Shown piece by piece: positions 51,886-59,643 of a stretch of 64,000 nucleotides of DNA. Below the pieces are notes generated by a model that did no database searches, was not told the origin of the DNA, and saw only the letters and a list, made by a program, of their open reading frames with translations. How positions within the stretch are numbered: the first letter of the stretch is position 1; each line of letters starts with the position of its first letter. Made by a program: the position numbers and the translations under genes. The stretch comes from DAOSXA01 sp964526835 (lineage in GTDB: Bacteria; Zixibacteria; MSB-5A5; GN15; FEB-12): positions 13,768 to 77,767 of the forward strand of contig CAZGMK010000013.1 of the NCBI GenBank assembly GCA_964526835.1, read 5' to 3'.

Positions 51886-53982
51886 TTATCGCCCTTGTAC
51901 GGCCTGGCGGGTTTGGCGAGCCAGGCGCATGGCGAAATCGGCCTTGAATCGATTTACCTTGACCCCTCGCTCGAAGTAACGACGGGCCAGCTCGGTCATG
52001 GAAGGGTCATTCTGGCTCAGACCGAGCATTAGATAGAGACGGCCGCACTGCATCTGTACGTAGAAGTCGGTGCGATAGGTATCGGCCAGTTCGGCGAGCA
52101 GGGCCAGTCCGGCCTGGATATTGCGTTTAGCCAGGTAGAGATCGGTTTGCAGTAACCCCGCCGACTTGGTCATGGGGTGGTCGGACAGGTGGGCCTTCAG
52201 GTGCGTCTCCGCGCTGTCGATGCTCCCTTCCTGAAAGGCGGTGTAGGCCAACTCGAAATCGCTCGGTGCATAGTCGGCGGCATCAGGATTACCGAAAAGC
52301 CCCGCCAGGCGGTAAACGCGTACCTCGTGGTCGCGAATCCAGTAGGTAGTGACGAACGCCGCCTTCTCGATCTCAGGGTATTGCTCCCGGGCGGCGGCGT
52401 GGCTGGCTACTTCGACTGCGATGTGGGTGACCGGTTGACTGACGAACAGCGTCGAATCAACCTCGGCGACGGCAGAGAACAGGTGGATGAAGTTGCCGTG
52501 TGGAGTTTCGGTTGTCAGGACCGGACCGTAGGCGCCTGAGACGACCGCCCCTTCACCCAGAATATGAGCCAGGTCATCGTTGGCTTCGGCGATGTTGTAT
52601 ACTTGTTCCACTACATGATGACGCCGCACCCTGGCAGTGTTGACAACGACGACCCCGATCAACAGCAAGACCAGCATGCCGGTTACCCAGCCGCGAGACA
52701 CTACCAAAGGCCCCCGTCGCAGCAGGAGGCGGAACGTTCCTATGGCGATCAGCCCGAACCCGGCTGTCGCCCAGACCAGCCAGGCGCCCACGGGTTCGTT
52801 GAACCAGAATAGATTGCAGACTACGTGATACCCGGCCCACCAGGCCAGCAGTCCGATTGCTGCCTGCGCCTTCCGACTGAGCGACTCGACCGGATGGTGG
52901 TTCGCTCCCATGGCCCTGTCCAGGATGCCGAATCCGAAGATCAGCACCGCCGGAAACATCATCAGGGCATAACGCAACGGCGAGTAATTCAACGGCATCA
53001 TAGCCAGCCAGACCACAGCGATCCAGAAACCGGCCAGGATGACCGATGGCGGCAGGCTCGGACGCTCGTTGCGTCGGCTTAGCAGCATGACCAGTACACT
53101 GATCCCAACTATCAGGATAACGAACATATCCGCGTCAAGGTACCAGGCGCGGTTCTTGAACCCATAGCTAATCAGGTGTTCCACAAAGGCCCAAGGTGAT
53201 TTCAGGCCATCGGGGAAGCCTCGCAGACCGTAAGCTTGCTCTCCGGCGTAACCGAAGGCGGCGGCAATATCTGCTCCATAGAGCGCGACTACCAGCAGAA
53301 GTGACCCGATGACGAAGCCCCCGATTGTGGCGAAGGCACGACGAAGACGGTTGTCTCGGTATCCCGCCAGGATGGCTGCCAGAACGGCCGGCAGCATCAA
53401 GACACCGAACAACTTTCCAGTCAGAGCGGCTGCTGCAATCACTGCTCCGGTCAAGGCAGCACCCCAGGCTCGATCGCCCCACCAGCACCAGGTCATGAAG
53501 GCCAGCCCCGTCAGGAACAGCAGACCGTTCTCCAGGTATGACAGCCGCCCATAGGTCAGCAGGCTGACGTTCATAGTCCAGGCCAGAGCCACCGCCGGCA
53601 GGACCCAGGGGCGATGATGGCGGATTAGCCCGATCAGCATCAGGATCAGCCCCCCCAGGCTCAGGAAGATTCCCACCATGTTGGCATTACGGATAGATAC
53701 TTCGGTCAGACTGAACCAGACATAGGCCACTCCTGAAACCAATGAGTGCTGGTAGACGGTCCAGCGGTCGTGATTGTATGGATCCCAGTCGTCGAACAGA
53801 ACCTTGTTGCGGGCGTGGTGGATGTACTGGGCCGGGTCGGTCCCGAGCGACTGGCCGATGCCAGAGTAATACATCGGCGGGTCGCTGGTCAGATCGGACT
53901 GCCAGAAGACGAAACCGGAGACCACAACGGCCGCCGTGAGCAGATAGATGATCAGGTTTCTGCGCGCAGATGGTGCGCCCAT
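51886..53982 (-). CDS. GT-C-type (GT39/ArnT-like) polytopic membrane protein with C-terminal TPR-like region
   Basis: A 698-residue protein. The first 470 residues hold about 11-12 membrane helices with an Asp-rich first loop (QSDLTSDPPMYYSGIG, FDDWDPYNHDRWTVYQHS), as in lipid-linked-sugar glycosyltransferases of the GT-C fold. Then comes a soluble domain and a helical TPR-like end (FELAYTAFQEGSIDSAETHLKAHL, ARRYFERGVKVNRFKADFA). It may transfer sugars from a polyprenyl carrier to an envelope target. The ATG follows GGAGG and starts 14 bases after selD, so it is probably co-transcribed with it, although a functional tie is not obvious. Confidence 0.75.
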   Translation of the reverse strand: MGAPSARRNLIIYLLTAAVVVSGFVFWQSDLTSDPPMYYSGIGQSLGTDPAQYIHHARNKVLFDDWDPYNHDRWTVYQHSLVSGVAYVWFSLTEVSIRNANMVGIFLSLGGLILMLIGLIRHHRPWVLPAVALAWTMNVSLLTYGRLSYLENGLLFLTGLAFMTWCWWGDRAWGAALTGAVIAAAALTGKLFGVLMLPAVLAAILAGYRDNRLRRAFATIGGFVIGSLLLVVALYGADIAAAFGYAGEQAYGLRGFPDGLKSPWAFVEHLISYGFKNRAWYLDADMFVILIVGISVLVMLLSRRNERPSLPPSVILAGFWIAVVWLAMMPLNYSPLRYALMMFPAVLIFGFGILDRAMGANHHPVESLSRKAQAAIGLLAWWAGYHVVCNLFWFNEPVGAWLVWATAGFGLIAIGTFRLLLRRGPLVVSRGWVTGMLVLLLIGVVVVNTARVRRHHVVEQVYNIAEANDDLAHILGEGAVVSGAYGPVLTTETPHGNFIHLFSAVAEVDSTLFVSQPVTHIAVEVASHAAAREQYPEIEKAAFVTTYWIRDHEVRVYRLAGLFGNPDAADYAPSDFELAYTAFQEGSIDSAETHLKAHLSDHPMTKSAGLLQTDLYLAKRNIQAGLALLAELADTYRTDFYVQMQCGRLYLMLGLSQNDPSMTELARRYFERGVKVNRFKADFAMRLARQTRQAVQGR

Positions 53983-53996
53983 CAGTCCTCCACAGG

Positions 53997-55049
53997 CTAC
54001 TGGACTACGATCGGCGATGCCCCGGAGTGATCGACCTCTCCGATACGCCAGACCTGTACACTGTCCCCGGCCGACGACTCGAAAGCGGCCGCCCGGTCCG
54101 CTGGGATTGCGATCAGCAAGCCGCCGGAGGTCTGTGGATCAAACAGGACGGCGACCAGGTTTTCGTCGAGTCCCGAAGCGATCACAGCTTTGCCCTGCAT
54201 GAACTCGCGATTGGCGTTGGCCCCGCCCGGAATCATCTTCGCCGCGGCCAACTCTATCGCCTGCGGCATCAGAGGCAGAGCTTCAGCTTTGATATGGAGA
54301 GTCGCCTCCGAGGCGGCCGCCATTTCGAAGGCGTGCCCCAGGAGGCCGTAGCCGGTAACATCGGTGGCTGCGTGGACTCCATGCGCGACCATCAGCTCAG
54401 CAGCAGTGCGGTTGAGCTGGGCCATCTGGGCGGTGACAATCCTCTCCAGGTCCGGGCCGACGGCTTTGCGCTTAATGCCGGTAGTGATCAGTCCGGTCCC
54501 GAGCGGCTTGGTCAGGTAAAGCACATCACCGGGCTTAGCGCCGCCGTTCGTGACGATTTGCTCGGGATGGACGATGCCGGTCACGGCCAATCCGTACTTC
54601 AGTTCGTTGTCCTTAACCGAGTGGCCGCCGATAACCACCGCGCCGGCCTCGGTGATCTTGTCGGCTCCGCCGCGCAGGACTTCGGTCAGCACCGATTCAT
54701 CCATCTTGCCGGCCGGGAAACCAACAATATTCAGCGCCGTCAGGGGACAGCCGCCCATGGCGTAGACATCGGAAAGGGCGTTAGCGGCGGCAATCCGTCC
54801 GAACGAAAACGGATCGTCGACGATCGGCGGGAAGAAGTCGACCGTCTGCACCAGTGCGATCTCATCCGTCAGCCTGTACACTCCGGCATCGTCGGCCTGG
54901 CCGTAACCCACCAGCAGGTTCTCATGGGCGCTTACCGGCAGGGTGCTCAATGCGGACGCCAACAACGTTGGCGAGAGCTTGGAAGCTCAACCGGCGCAGG
55001 AGACTTCGGCGGTCAGTTTGATTTCGGTTTGTTTGCGCTTGTCTTCCAT
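53997..55049 (-). CDS. selD: Selenide, water dikinase (SelD), selenocysteine-containing with in-frame UGA
   Basis: Makes selenophosphate from selenide and ATP for Sec-tRNA. Reading from ATG 55049 gives MEDKRKQTEIKLTAEVSCAG, then TGA (54989-54987) at codon 21, then ASKLSPTLLASALSTLP and a complete SelD: LVGYGQADDAGVY, QTVDFFPPIVDDPFSFGRIAAANALSDVYAMGG, VIGGHSVKDNE, TDVTGYGLLGH and DPQTSGGLL. Known SelD proteins have Cys or Sec exactly there (SxxGC/U-xxK), so the UGA should encode selenocysteine. The total is 350 residues. An ordinary gene caller would start at TTG 54965 and lose the active-site Sec. Confidence 0.93.
54957..54989 (-). promoter_or_regulatory. UGA codon and SECIS-like hairpin of selD
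   Basis: Thirteen bases after the UGA the mRNA can form CGCCAAC-GUU-GUUGGCG (54973-54957), a perfect 7-bp stem with a G at the start of the loop. Distance and position suit a bacterial SECIS that recruits SelB within the coding sequence. Confidence 0.7.
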
Positions 55050-55125
55050 AATGGTAAATCCGACAACGGTCTTCAATAATACCCTCGACCGCGAGCGAAG
55101 TCAACCGCCGTCAGCGATCGGGCTC

Positions 55126-55154
55126 TGGACCTGAGCCATTGTGTGTCGTATAAT
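55126..55154 (+). promoter_or_regulatory. Sigma-70-type promoter of the zinc-ribbon-like gene
   Basis: TGGACC (55126-55131), 17 bases, TATAAT (55149-55154), with a leader of about 25 bases and GGAGAA before ATG 55185. Confidence 0.55.
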
Positions 55155-55184
55155 GTATGACTGACAATCATCGGAGAACGCGTT

Positions 55185-55499
55185 ATGCCGGAAGAAAAAG
55201 GTCTGATCTGCTGGAATTGCGGCCGCCCTACCGGGGTCGAGTTCAAGGTGACCCGAAGTGATGCCTGCCCGCATTGCCTGGCCGACCTACGATGTTGCCG
55301 CGGGTGTCGTCACTGGGAGCCAGGTCGTCGTTTTCAGTGCAAGGAACCGATTGAGGTGAATATCCCCAACAAGGAGAAGGCGAACTTCTGCGACTTTTTC
55401 CAGATGCGCACTGTAGTCAAGGGCCCGGGCGGCATTCGCACCGAGGCCGGCAGCAAAGACGACCGCAAGCGAAGTTTCGATGATCTATTCAAGGATTAG
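55185..55499 (+). CDS. Small Cys-rich (zinc-ribbon-like) protein
   Basis: 104 residues with ordered cysteine pairs: ICWNCG (about 9-12), ACPHC (about 28-31), RCCRGC (about 37-41), FQCKEP and NFCDFF. The C-x2-C...C-x2-C spacing and the CRGCRHWEPG motif suggest two zinc ribbons, and similar short conserved proteins exist without an assigned role. It is divergent from selD across 135 bases, so they could share regulation. GGAGAA 7 bases before the ATG supports the start. Confidence 0.75.
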   Translation: MPEEKGLICWNCGRPTGVEFKVTRSDACPHCLADLRCCRGCRHWEPGRRFQCKEPIEVNIPNKEKANFCDFFQMRTVVKGPGGIRTEAGSKDDRKRSFDDLFKD

Positions 55500-55575
55500 G
55501 GGGACCGTGGGTAAGCGTGAGGTGAGCCAGCGGGTGCTTGGGGCCGGGTTCACTAGGCCCTTAAGGTCTGCCTAA

Positions 55576-55717
55576 GGGGCCATTAGCCAATGATCGTTCA
55601 GCTTCTCTGCTTATGGCCAGGGGACGCCATGCAGTCATCTACGAGGGGAAACGGCTCTTGTCGCGTAGCCGCGGGCTTTGTCTTAACAGCGTCGACGGGC
55701 CAACCGAGGTTCATCAT
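55576..55717 (+). repeat. Dispersed intergenic repeat, copy B
   Basis: Begins GGGGCC, lacks the TGTTGAAGAAGTCC segment of copies A and C, then matches from CCAATGATCGTTCAGCTTCT to CCAACCGAGGTTCATCA. It lies between convergent genes, 10 bases from the stop of the minus-strand gene. A GGCCCTTA...TAAGGGGCC near-palindrome (55556-55581) precedes it. Confidence 0.65.
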
Positions 55718-55726
55718 AATAGCCCC

Positions 55727-57034
55727 TCAGAAGCCGTAGGTCAGACTGGTATTAATCAGGAATATCCTGGAGTCGTCACGTTCCACCTCGTGCCACTCCC
55801 ATTCGCCCGAGAACAGGAGGCTGAGATTCAATCCGCCGCCCAACCCGACGTCGGCAATCAAGCTGAGCCGTTCGAAAGTGAAATCGCTCCGATATTCGTT
55901 CTCGTGGCGGAGGTTGCGACGTCCCGTGATCGACTCGGCCGAGATAAACCACCCCGGCGGTGAAACCAGGTTAAGGTCGGCACGAGCGCTGTATTCGTCG
56001 TAATCCTGGCCGGTCAGCAGTGTATCTTCGTCTTCGGACAGGTGTTCGTAGCGGGGTCCGAGCGCCGCATCGAAAAGACCAACCCGGACGCCGACGAGCG
56101 CCGCTGTCTCAAAGCGTCCATAGTCGAAGTTAATCTGATCTTCGGGGTGGTAGTTGTTGGCCTCGTACTCGATCTCCTGCCGCAGGAACCACCCTGATAG
56201 ACCGAAGCGCCAATTGTGGCGGGCTTGAGCTTCAATGCGCAGGTGGTCGTCGCGGTGGGCGGGGCGGTTGTAGTTCTTGGTCTCCAGGCGCAGGTACGCA
56301 TCCAGGTCGAAGTGGTCCATGAACCCGAAAAAAGTCGCCTGGATACCCGAAGATTCGTAGTTGAGGTCGGTCGAGTCGGGCACCTCGCGATGGTAATAGA
56401 AGAGCTGAGCATCGGCGGTGGAAAACTCGCCGACCAGCCACTGCAGCCCGAGCTCGCCGCCGGCCCGGTAGTAGCTGTAGTTATAGTCGGCCGGGCGCAG
56501 GAAAGCGACGCCGTCGCCGCGCCCCTGCACGACCAGGTTCCACTTCTCGTCGACCGGGCGGGTCCATTTCAGGCGGGTCCAGCCCTGCCAGTAGGAGTCG
56601 CCGAATTTCTCTTCACCGCGATAACGCTGTTTGCCCTCGAGTTCGCTCCAGAGGTCCATGGTCCCTACGCCGACCGGAATGCGCCACTGACTGGTCGCAC
56701 GGCCCCGGACAAATTCGTTGGTCTGGTCCCAAGATCCCCGGAGTTGCAGCCGACGGTCGTCGTAGGGCAACCAGTCGATCCGGAACTGCGCCTTCATATC
56801 GTCAAGGTAGTTGGTGGTCAGGGCCCATTGAGTCAGGACCGAATCGGGGCCTGAAAACGCCACGGTATCGACGAAGTACTCCTGTGAGAGCAGCTCATAG
56901 CCTACCCCGGCCTTAAGGGAGAGATCGGAGGCCTGTGTCTGGAGATACAGGCCTCCGAAGGGGAAAATGCCAAGTACTAATGCAATTATGACAATGATCC
57001 GTATCCCTACGGATCGCAATCGGCTACATATCAC
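55727..57034 (-). CDS. Outer-membrane beta-barrel protein, end of the sigma-54-type operon
   Basis: 435 residues: N-terminal hydrophobic signal (IIVIIALVLGIFPFGGLYL), then alternating aromatic and charged strands throughout (RLQLRGSWDQTNEFVRG, WNLVVQGRGDGVAFLRPADYNYSYYRAGGELGLQW, LRHENEYRSDFTFERLSLIADVGL) and a C-terminal Phe (INTSLTYGF), typical of outer-membrane barrels of about 16-20 strands. No specific family was recognised. The GTG start overlaps the end of the coiled-coil gene by 11 bases, so they are translated together. Confidence 0.75.
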   Translation of the reverse strand: MICSRLRSVGIRIIVIIALVLGIFPFGGLYLQTQASDLSLKAGVGYELLSQEYFVDTVAFSGPDSVLTQWALTTNYLDDMKAQFRIDWLPYDDRRLQLRGSWDQTNEFVRGRATSQWRIPVGVGTMDLWSELEGKQRYRGEEKFGDSYWQGWTRLKWTRPVDEKWNLVVQGRGDGVAFLRPADYNYSYYRAGGELGLQWLVGEFSTADAQLFYYHREVPDSTDLNYESSGIQATFFGFMDHFDLDAYLRLETKNYNRPAHRDDHLRIEAQARHNWRFGLSGWFLRQEIEYEANNYHPEDQINFDYGRFETAALVGVRVGLFDAALGPRYEHLSEDEDTLLTGQDYDEYSARADLNLVSPPGWFISAESITGRRNLRHENEYRSDFTFERLSLIADVGLGGGLNLSLLFSGEWEWHEVERDDSRIFLINTSLTYGF

Positions 57035-58070
57035 TTTGGCCCAGGTGCCGCGTCAGCTGCCCCAGGGTCAGCTCCGCCGCGCGCATCGCCGCGGTGGCCG
57101 ACTTGGTGTCACCGGAATCCAGATAGCCTTTGGCCAGATCCAACTGCTCTCGAACCAAAGCGAGAAGTTTACGGGCCTGCTCATCGGAGGGCGCTACCTG
57201 CTCAGCCAGGCGGTCCGCCTCGGCTGACAGGCGCTCGTAGCGTTGAGTCAGCGACTGACCTCCACGGCATTCGCGCGTGGCTTGCTCGGCCAGCTTGCGA
57301 GCGTTCTTCAGCGACTGAATCGCAGCGGTCAGGCGGTTCTCGCCGCGAAGCTGCCCGGCCCGGCGATAGGCCTCGCGAGCCTGCTCCATCAGCTTCTCCG
57401 CCACCTCGGACTGGCACTCGGCCAGAGTCGCCTCGATCCGATCCAGACCGTCGCGAATCATCTGCGTCTGGCGATCGAGCTGGCCCAGCTGTTGTTGCTG
57501 CTGCTGGGCGGCATCGACGACCTTGCGGGCTGTTTGCTCGGCCTGGTTGGCCAGCTTCAACGCCGCCCGGTACTGCCCGTCGCGGTACATCTCCCAGGCG
57601 CGATCGAGCAGATCCGACGCTGCATCGAGGACCGACCGATGGCGCGCATCGCCGTGGCCGCCCGCCATGTTGCGGGCCTGACTGAGCATCTCGGTAACTC
57701 GTTCCAGTTTACTCTGGAGCGCCGAGACATTGTCCTCGGCGGCGTGACCGGATGAGATGGCTCGCTGGGCCTGCTCGCGTGCCTGCAACGTCAGGCGCTT
57801 GGCGATGGCCAGATCAGACGGCCGGGTTGCATCGCGAAATACCTGCCAGGCCTCGCTCTGGATCTTGACCGCCGCTTCGAGGATAATGCGGGCGCCGGCG
57901 TATTCGGACTGGCTGATCAATTCACGGGCATGGTCGATTATCTGGTCGGTGCGCTCCAGCTCGGCCCGAACCCGATCCTGATCGCGCATGCCTGTCTGTG
58001 ACACTACAACGGAGACAAACGACAGCAGCATGATAACCGTGATCGTCAATGTCCTGAGGGAAAATCTCAC
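57024..58070 (-). CDS. Exported coiled-coil/helical repeat protein
   Basis: About 348 residues from GTG 58070, which follows AAAGGAG by 7 bases. The signal is RTLTITVIMLLSFVSVVVS. The mature protein is almost all helix with repeated units of the type ARELI-QSEYAGARIILEAAVK, LLDRAWEMYRDGQYRAALKLANQAEQTARK and EKLMEQAREAYRRAGQLRGENRLTAAIQSL, plus a Gln run. These look like degenerate TPR-like helical pairs. It could act as a periplasmic scaffold with the barrel protein encoded next. The frame open to 58277 runs over the promoter region and is not used. Confidence 0.75.
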   Translation of the reverse strand: MRFSLRTLTITVIMLLSFVSVVVSQTGMRDQDRVRAELERTDQIIDHARELISQSEYAGARIILEAAVKIQSEAWQVFRDATRPSDLAIAKRLTLQAREQAQRAISSGHAAEDNVSALQSKLERVTEMLSQARNMAGGHGDARHRSVLDAASDLLDRAWEMYRDGQYRAALKLANQAEQTARKVVDAAQQQQQQLGQLDRQTQMIRDGLDRIEATLAECQSEVAEKLMEQAREAYRRAGQLRGENRLTAAIQSLKNARKLAEQATRECRGGQSLTQRYERLSAEADRLAEQVAPSDEQARKLLALVREQLDLAKGYLDSGDTKSATAAMRAAELTLGQLTRHLGQSDM

Positions 58071-58142
58071 TGTGCTGCTCCTTTCTAAATCGCTGTCCCC
58101 ACGGGATCTCTGCCCGGTCGGGTTCTTGTCGCCTGAAGTTAG

Positions 58143-58158
58143 AACAAGCTTCGTGCCG
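58143..58158 (-). promoter_or_regulatory. Sigma-54-like promoter before the coiled-coil/barrel operon
   Basis: The minus strand reads CGGCACG-AAGC-TTGTT against the consensus TGGCACG-N4-TTGCW, with correct -24/-12 spacing. The C of the -12 GC is replaced by T, which weakens the call. The predicted start near 58132 leaves about 60 bases before GTG 58070. Confidence 0.45.
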
Positions 58159-58268
58159 ACTTCTCCGGGGTTCCGTGTCTGTGCGGCTAAGTGTTTATGG
58201 TTAATGTAGTTAATTCCTGCCCGGCGATGGCCCCCCGCAATGCCCTGACGCCCTGGTGTGTCCCAGTT

Positions 58269-58304
58269 GGTACACATTGGTGTACCGCAGCGGTCAGGTG
58301 TACC
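58269..58304. promoter_or_regulatory. Palindromic operator, probable NtrC-type activator site
   Basis: GGTACAC-ATTG-GTGTACC (58269-58286) is a perfect 7-bp inverted repeat. The half-site GTGTACC recurs at 58298-58304. It lies about 140 bases upstream of the sigma-54-like promoter start and just after the NtrC-type regulator gene. Confidence 0.55.
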
Positions 58305-58311
58305 GGCTGGC

Positions 58312-59643
58312 TCACGCCTCTATCCCATGTATCTTCATCCGGCTGTAGAGCCTCCGCCGACTGATCTTCAGCAATTTCGCCGCCTCTGTCTTGTTGCCGC
58401 CGGTTCTCTCCAACGCCTGTAGAATCATCCGCTTTTCCGTGCTCTCAAGTCCGGACGCCGGGTCCGGCCGGGTGCCCTCGCCCGTCACAAGCGGAGCATC
58501 GTCCACCTTGAGCGAAAAGTCCTCCATGCTAAGCGGCTCGCCCCCGGCCAGAATAGTGGCCCGCTCGATGACATTCTTGAGTTCGCGGACATTACCTGGC
58601 CAGTCATAGCGGTTCAGCATTTCCGCAACGTCCTCGGTAACCTGCGGATGCGAGTAGTTGAGTTCTTTCAGGAAGTGCTCAGCCAATATCAGGATGTCGT
58701 CGCGACGTTCGGCCAGCGGCGGCAGGTTGATCGGAAAGACGTTCAACCGGTAGAACAGGTCCTCGCGGAAACGCCCGCGCTCAATCTCGCTTCTGAGGTC
58801 ACGATTGGTAGCGACGATCACCCGGACATCTATGTCGACCGGATCAACCCCGCCGACCCGGTACATCTTCTTTTCTTCAAGCACCCTCAGCAGTTTCGAT
58901 TGTACGGCGTTAGTTGTCTCGGCGATTTCATCGAGAAAGATCGAACCGCCCTCGGCGACTTCGAATCGTCCGCGCTTGCGGGCCACAGCGCCGGTGAAGG
59001 ACCCTTTCTCGTGGCCGAACAGCTCGGACTCAAGCAGGCTCTCAGGCAGCGCCGCGCAGTTGACGGCGATGAAAGGCCCGCCGGCCCGCGGTGACAACTG
59101 ATGCAGCATCCGCGCGGCGACCTCTTTGCCGGTGCCGCTGCGGCCTGTCAGAAGGACCGTCGCTTCCGACCCGGCTACCTTGGTCAGCATCTCCCTAACC
59201 CGTTTGGCGGCGCTTGATTGGCCGATGAATTCTGTCGCCTCCGCCGCCTCCTGACGCCGATAGTGATCGACCAGCGCCGATTGCTTCTGCTTGAGGGCGA
59301 TCTTGGCTACGATCAGCTCCAGCTCATCGAGGGCAAACGGCTTGAGCAGGTAATCGGCAGCTCCTTTCTTCATTGCCTCGACCGCGGTCTCGGCGGTGCC
59401 GTAGGCGGTCATCATAAGCACTTCCGTGCTTTCCTTCGCCATGGCCTGCTCCAGTATGGCCATGCCAGACACTTCCGGCATCGACAGATCCGTAATGACG
59501 ATATCGAAGGAGTGTTTCTCGATTAGCTCCAGCGCCCGGCGAGGATCGGTGCACGTAGTCACCTGGTGGCCGGCATCCTCGAGCTGCCCGCAAATGAGGG
59601 CGGTCATTCTGGGCTCATCATCAACTACAAGGATATTGGCCAT
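58312..59643 (-). CDS. NtrC-family sigma-54-dependent response regulator
   Basis: 443 residues: receiver (1 to about 120, VDDEPR pocket, Asp in VITDLSMPEV, TAYG, Lys in LLKPFA), AAA+ sigma-54 activation domain (about 140-370; Walker A TGRSGTGKE, GAFTGA-type loop as GSFTGA, Walker B GGSIFLDEIAE, R-finger region) and a C-terminal Fis-type helix-turn-helix (ERTGGNKTEAAKLLKISRRRLYSRM). It should bind an enhancer palindrome and drive RNA polymerase with RpoN. ATG 59643 follows GGAG and lies 23 bases inside the kinase gene, its likely partner. Confidence 0.95.
   Translation of the reverse strand: MANILVVDDEPRMTALICGQLEDAGHQVTTCTDPRRALELIEKHSFDIVITDLSMPEVSGMAILEQAMAKESTEVLMMTAYGTAETAVEAMKKGAADYLLKPFALDELELIVAKIALKQKQSALVDHYRRQEAAEATEFIGQSSAAKRVREMLTKVAGSEATVLLTGRSGTGKEVAARMLHQLSPRAGGPFIAVNCAALPESLLESELFGHEKGSFTGAVARKRGRFEVAEGGSIFLDEIAETTNAVQSKLLRVLEEKKMYRVGGVDPVDIDVRVIVATNRDLRSEIERGRFREDLFYRLNVFPINLPPLAERRDDILILAEHFLKELNYSHPQVTEDVAEMLNRYDWPGNVRELKNVIERATILAGGEPLSMEDFSLKVDDAPLVTGEGTRPDPASGLESTEKRMILQALERTGGNKTEAAKLLKISRRRLYSRMKIHGIEA

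Noticed and set aside
55047..55076. TTGAAG-N17-CATTAT on the minus strand as a selD promoter
   Set aside because: The -10 overlaps the ATG required by the Sec-containing reading, so a transcript from it would lack the start codon.
53970..55079. Plus-strand frame of 369 codons opposite selD
   Set aside because: SelD is complete on the minus strand, and the antisense frame has no family features.
58210..58245. GG-N10-GC (GGCCATCGCCGGGC) as a sigma-54 promoter
   Set aside because: Spacing fits, but the -12 and -24 boxes match the consensus worse than the site at 58143-58158.
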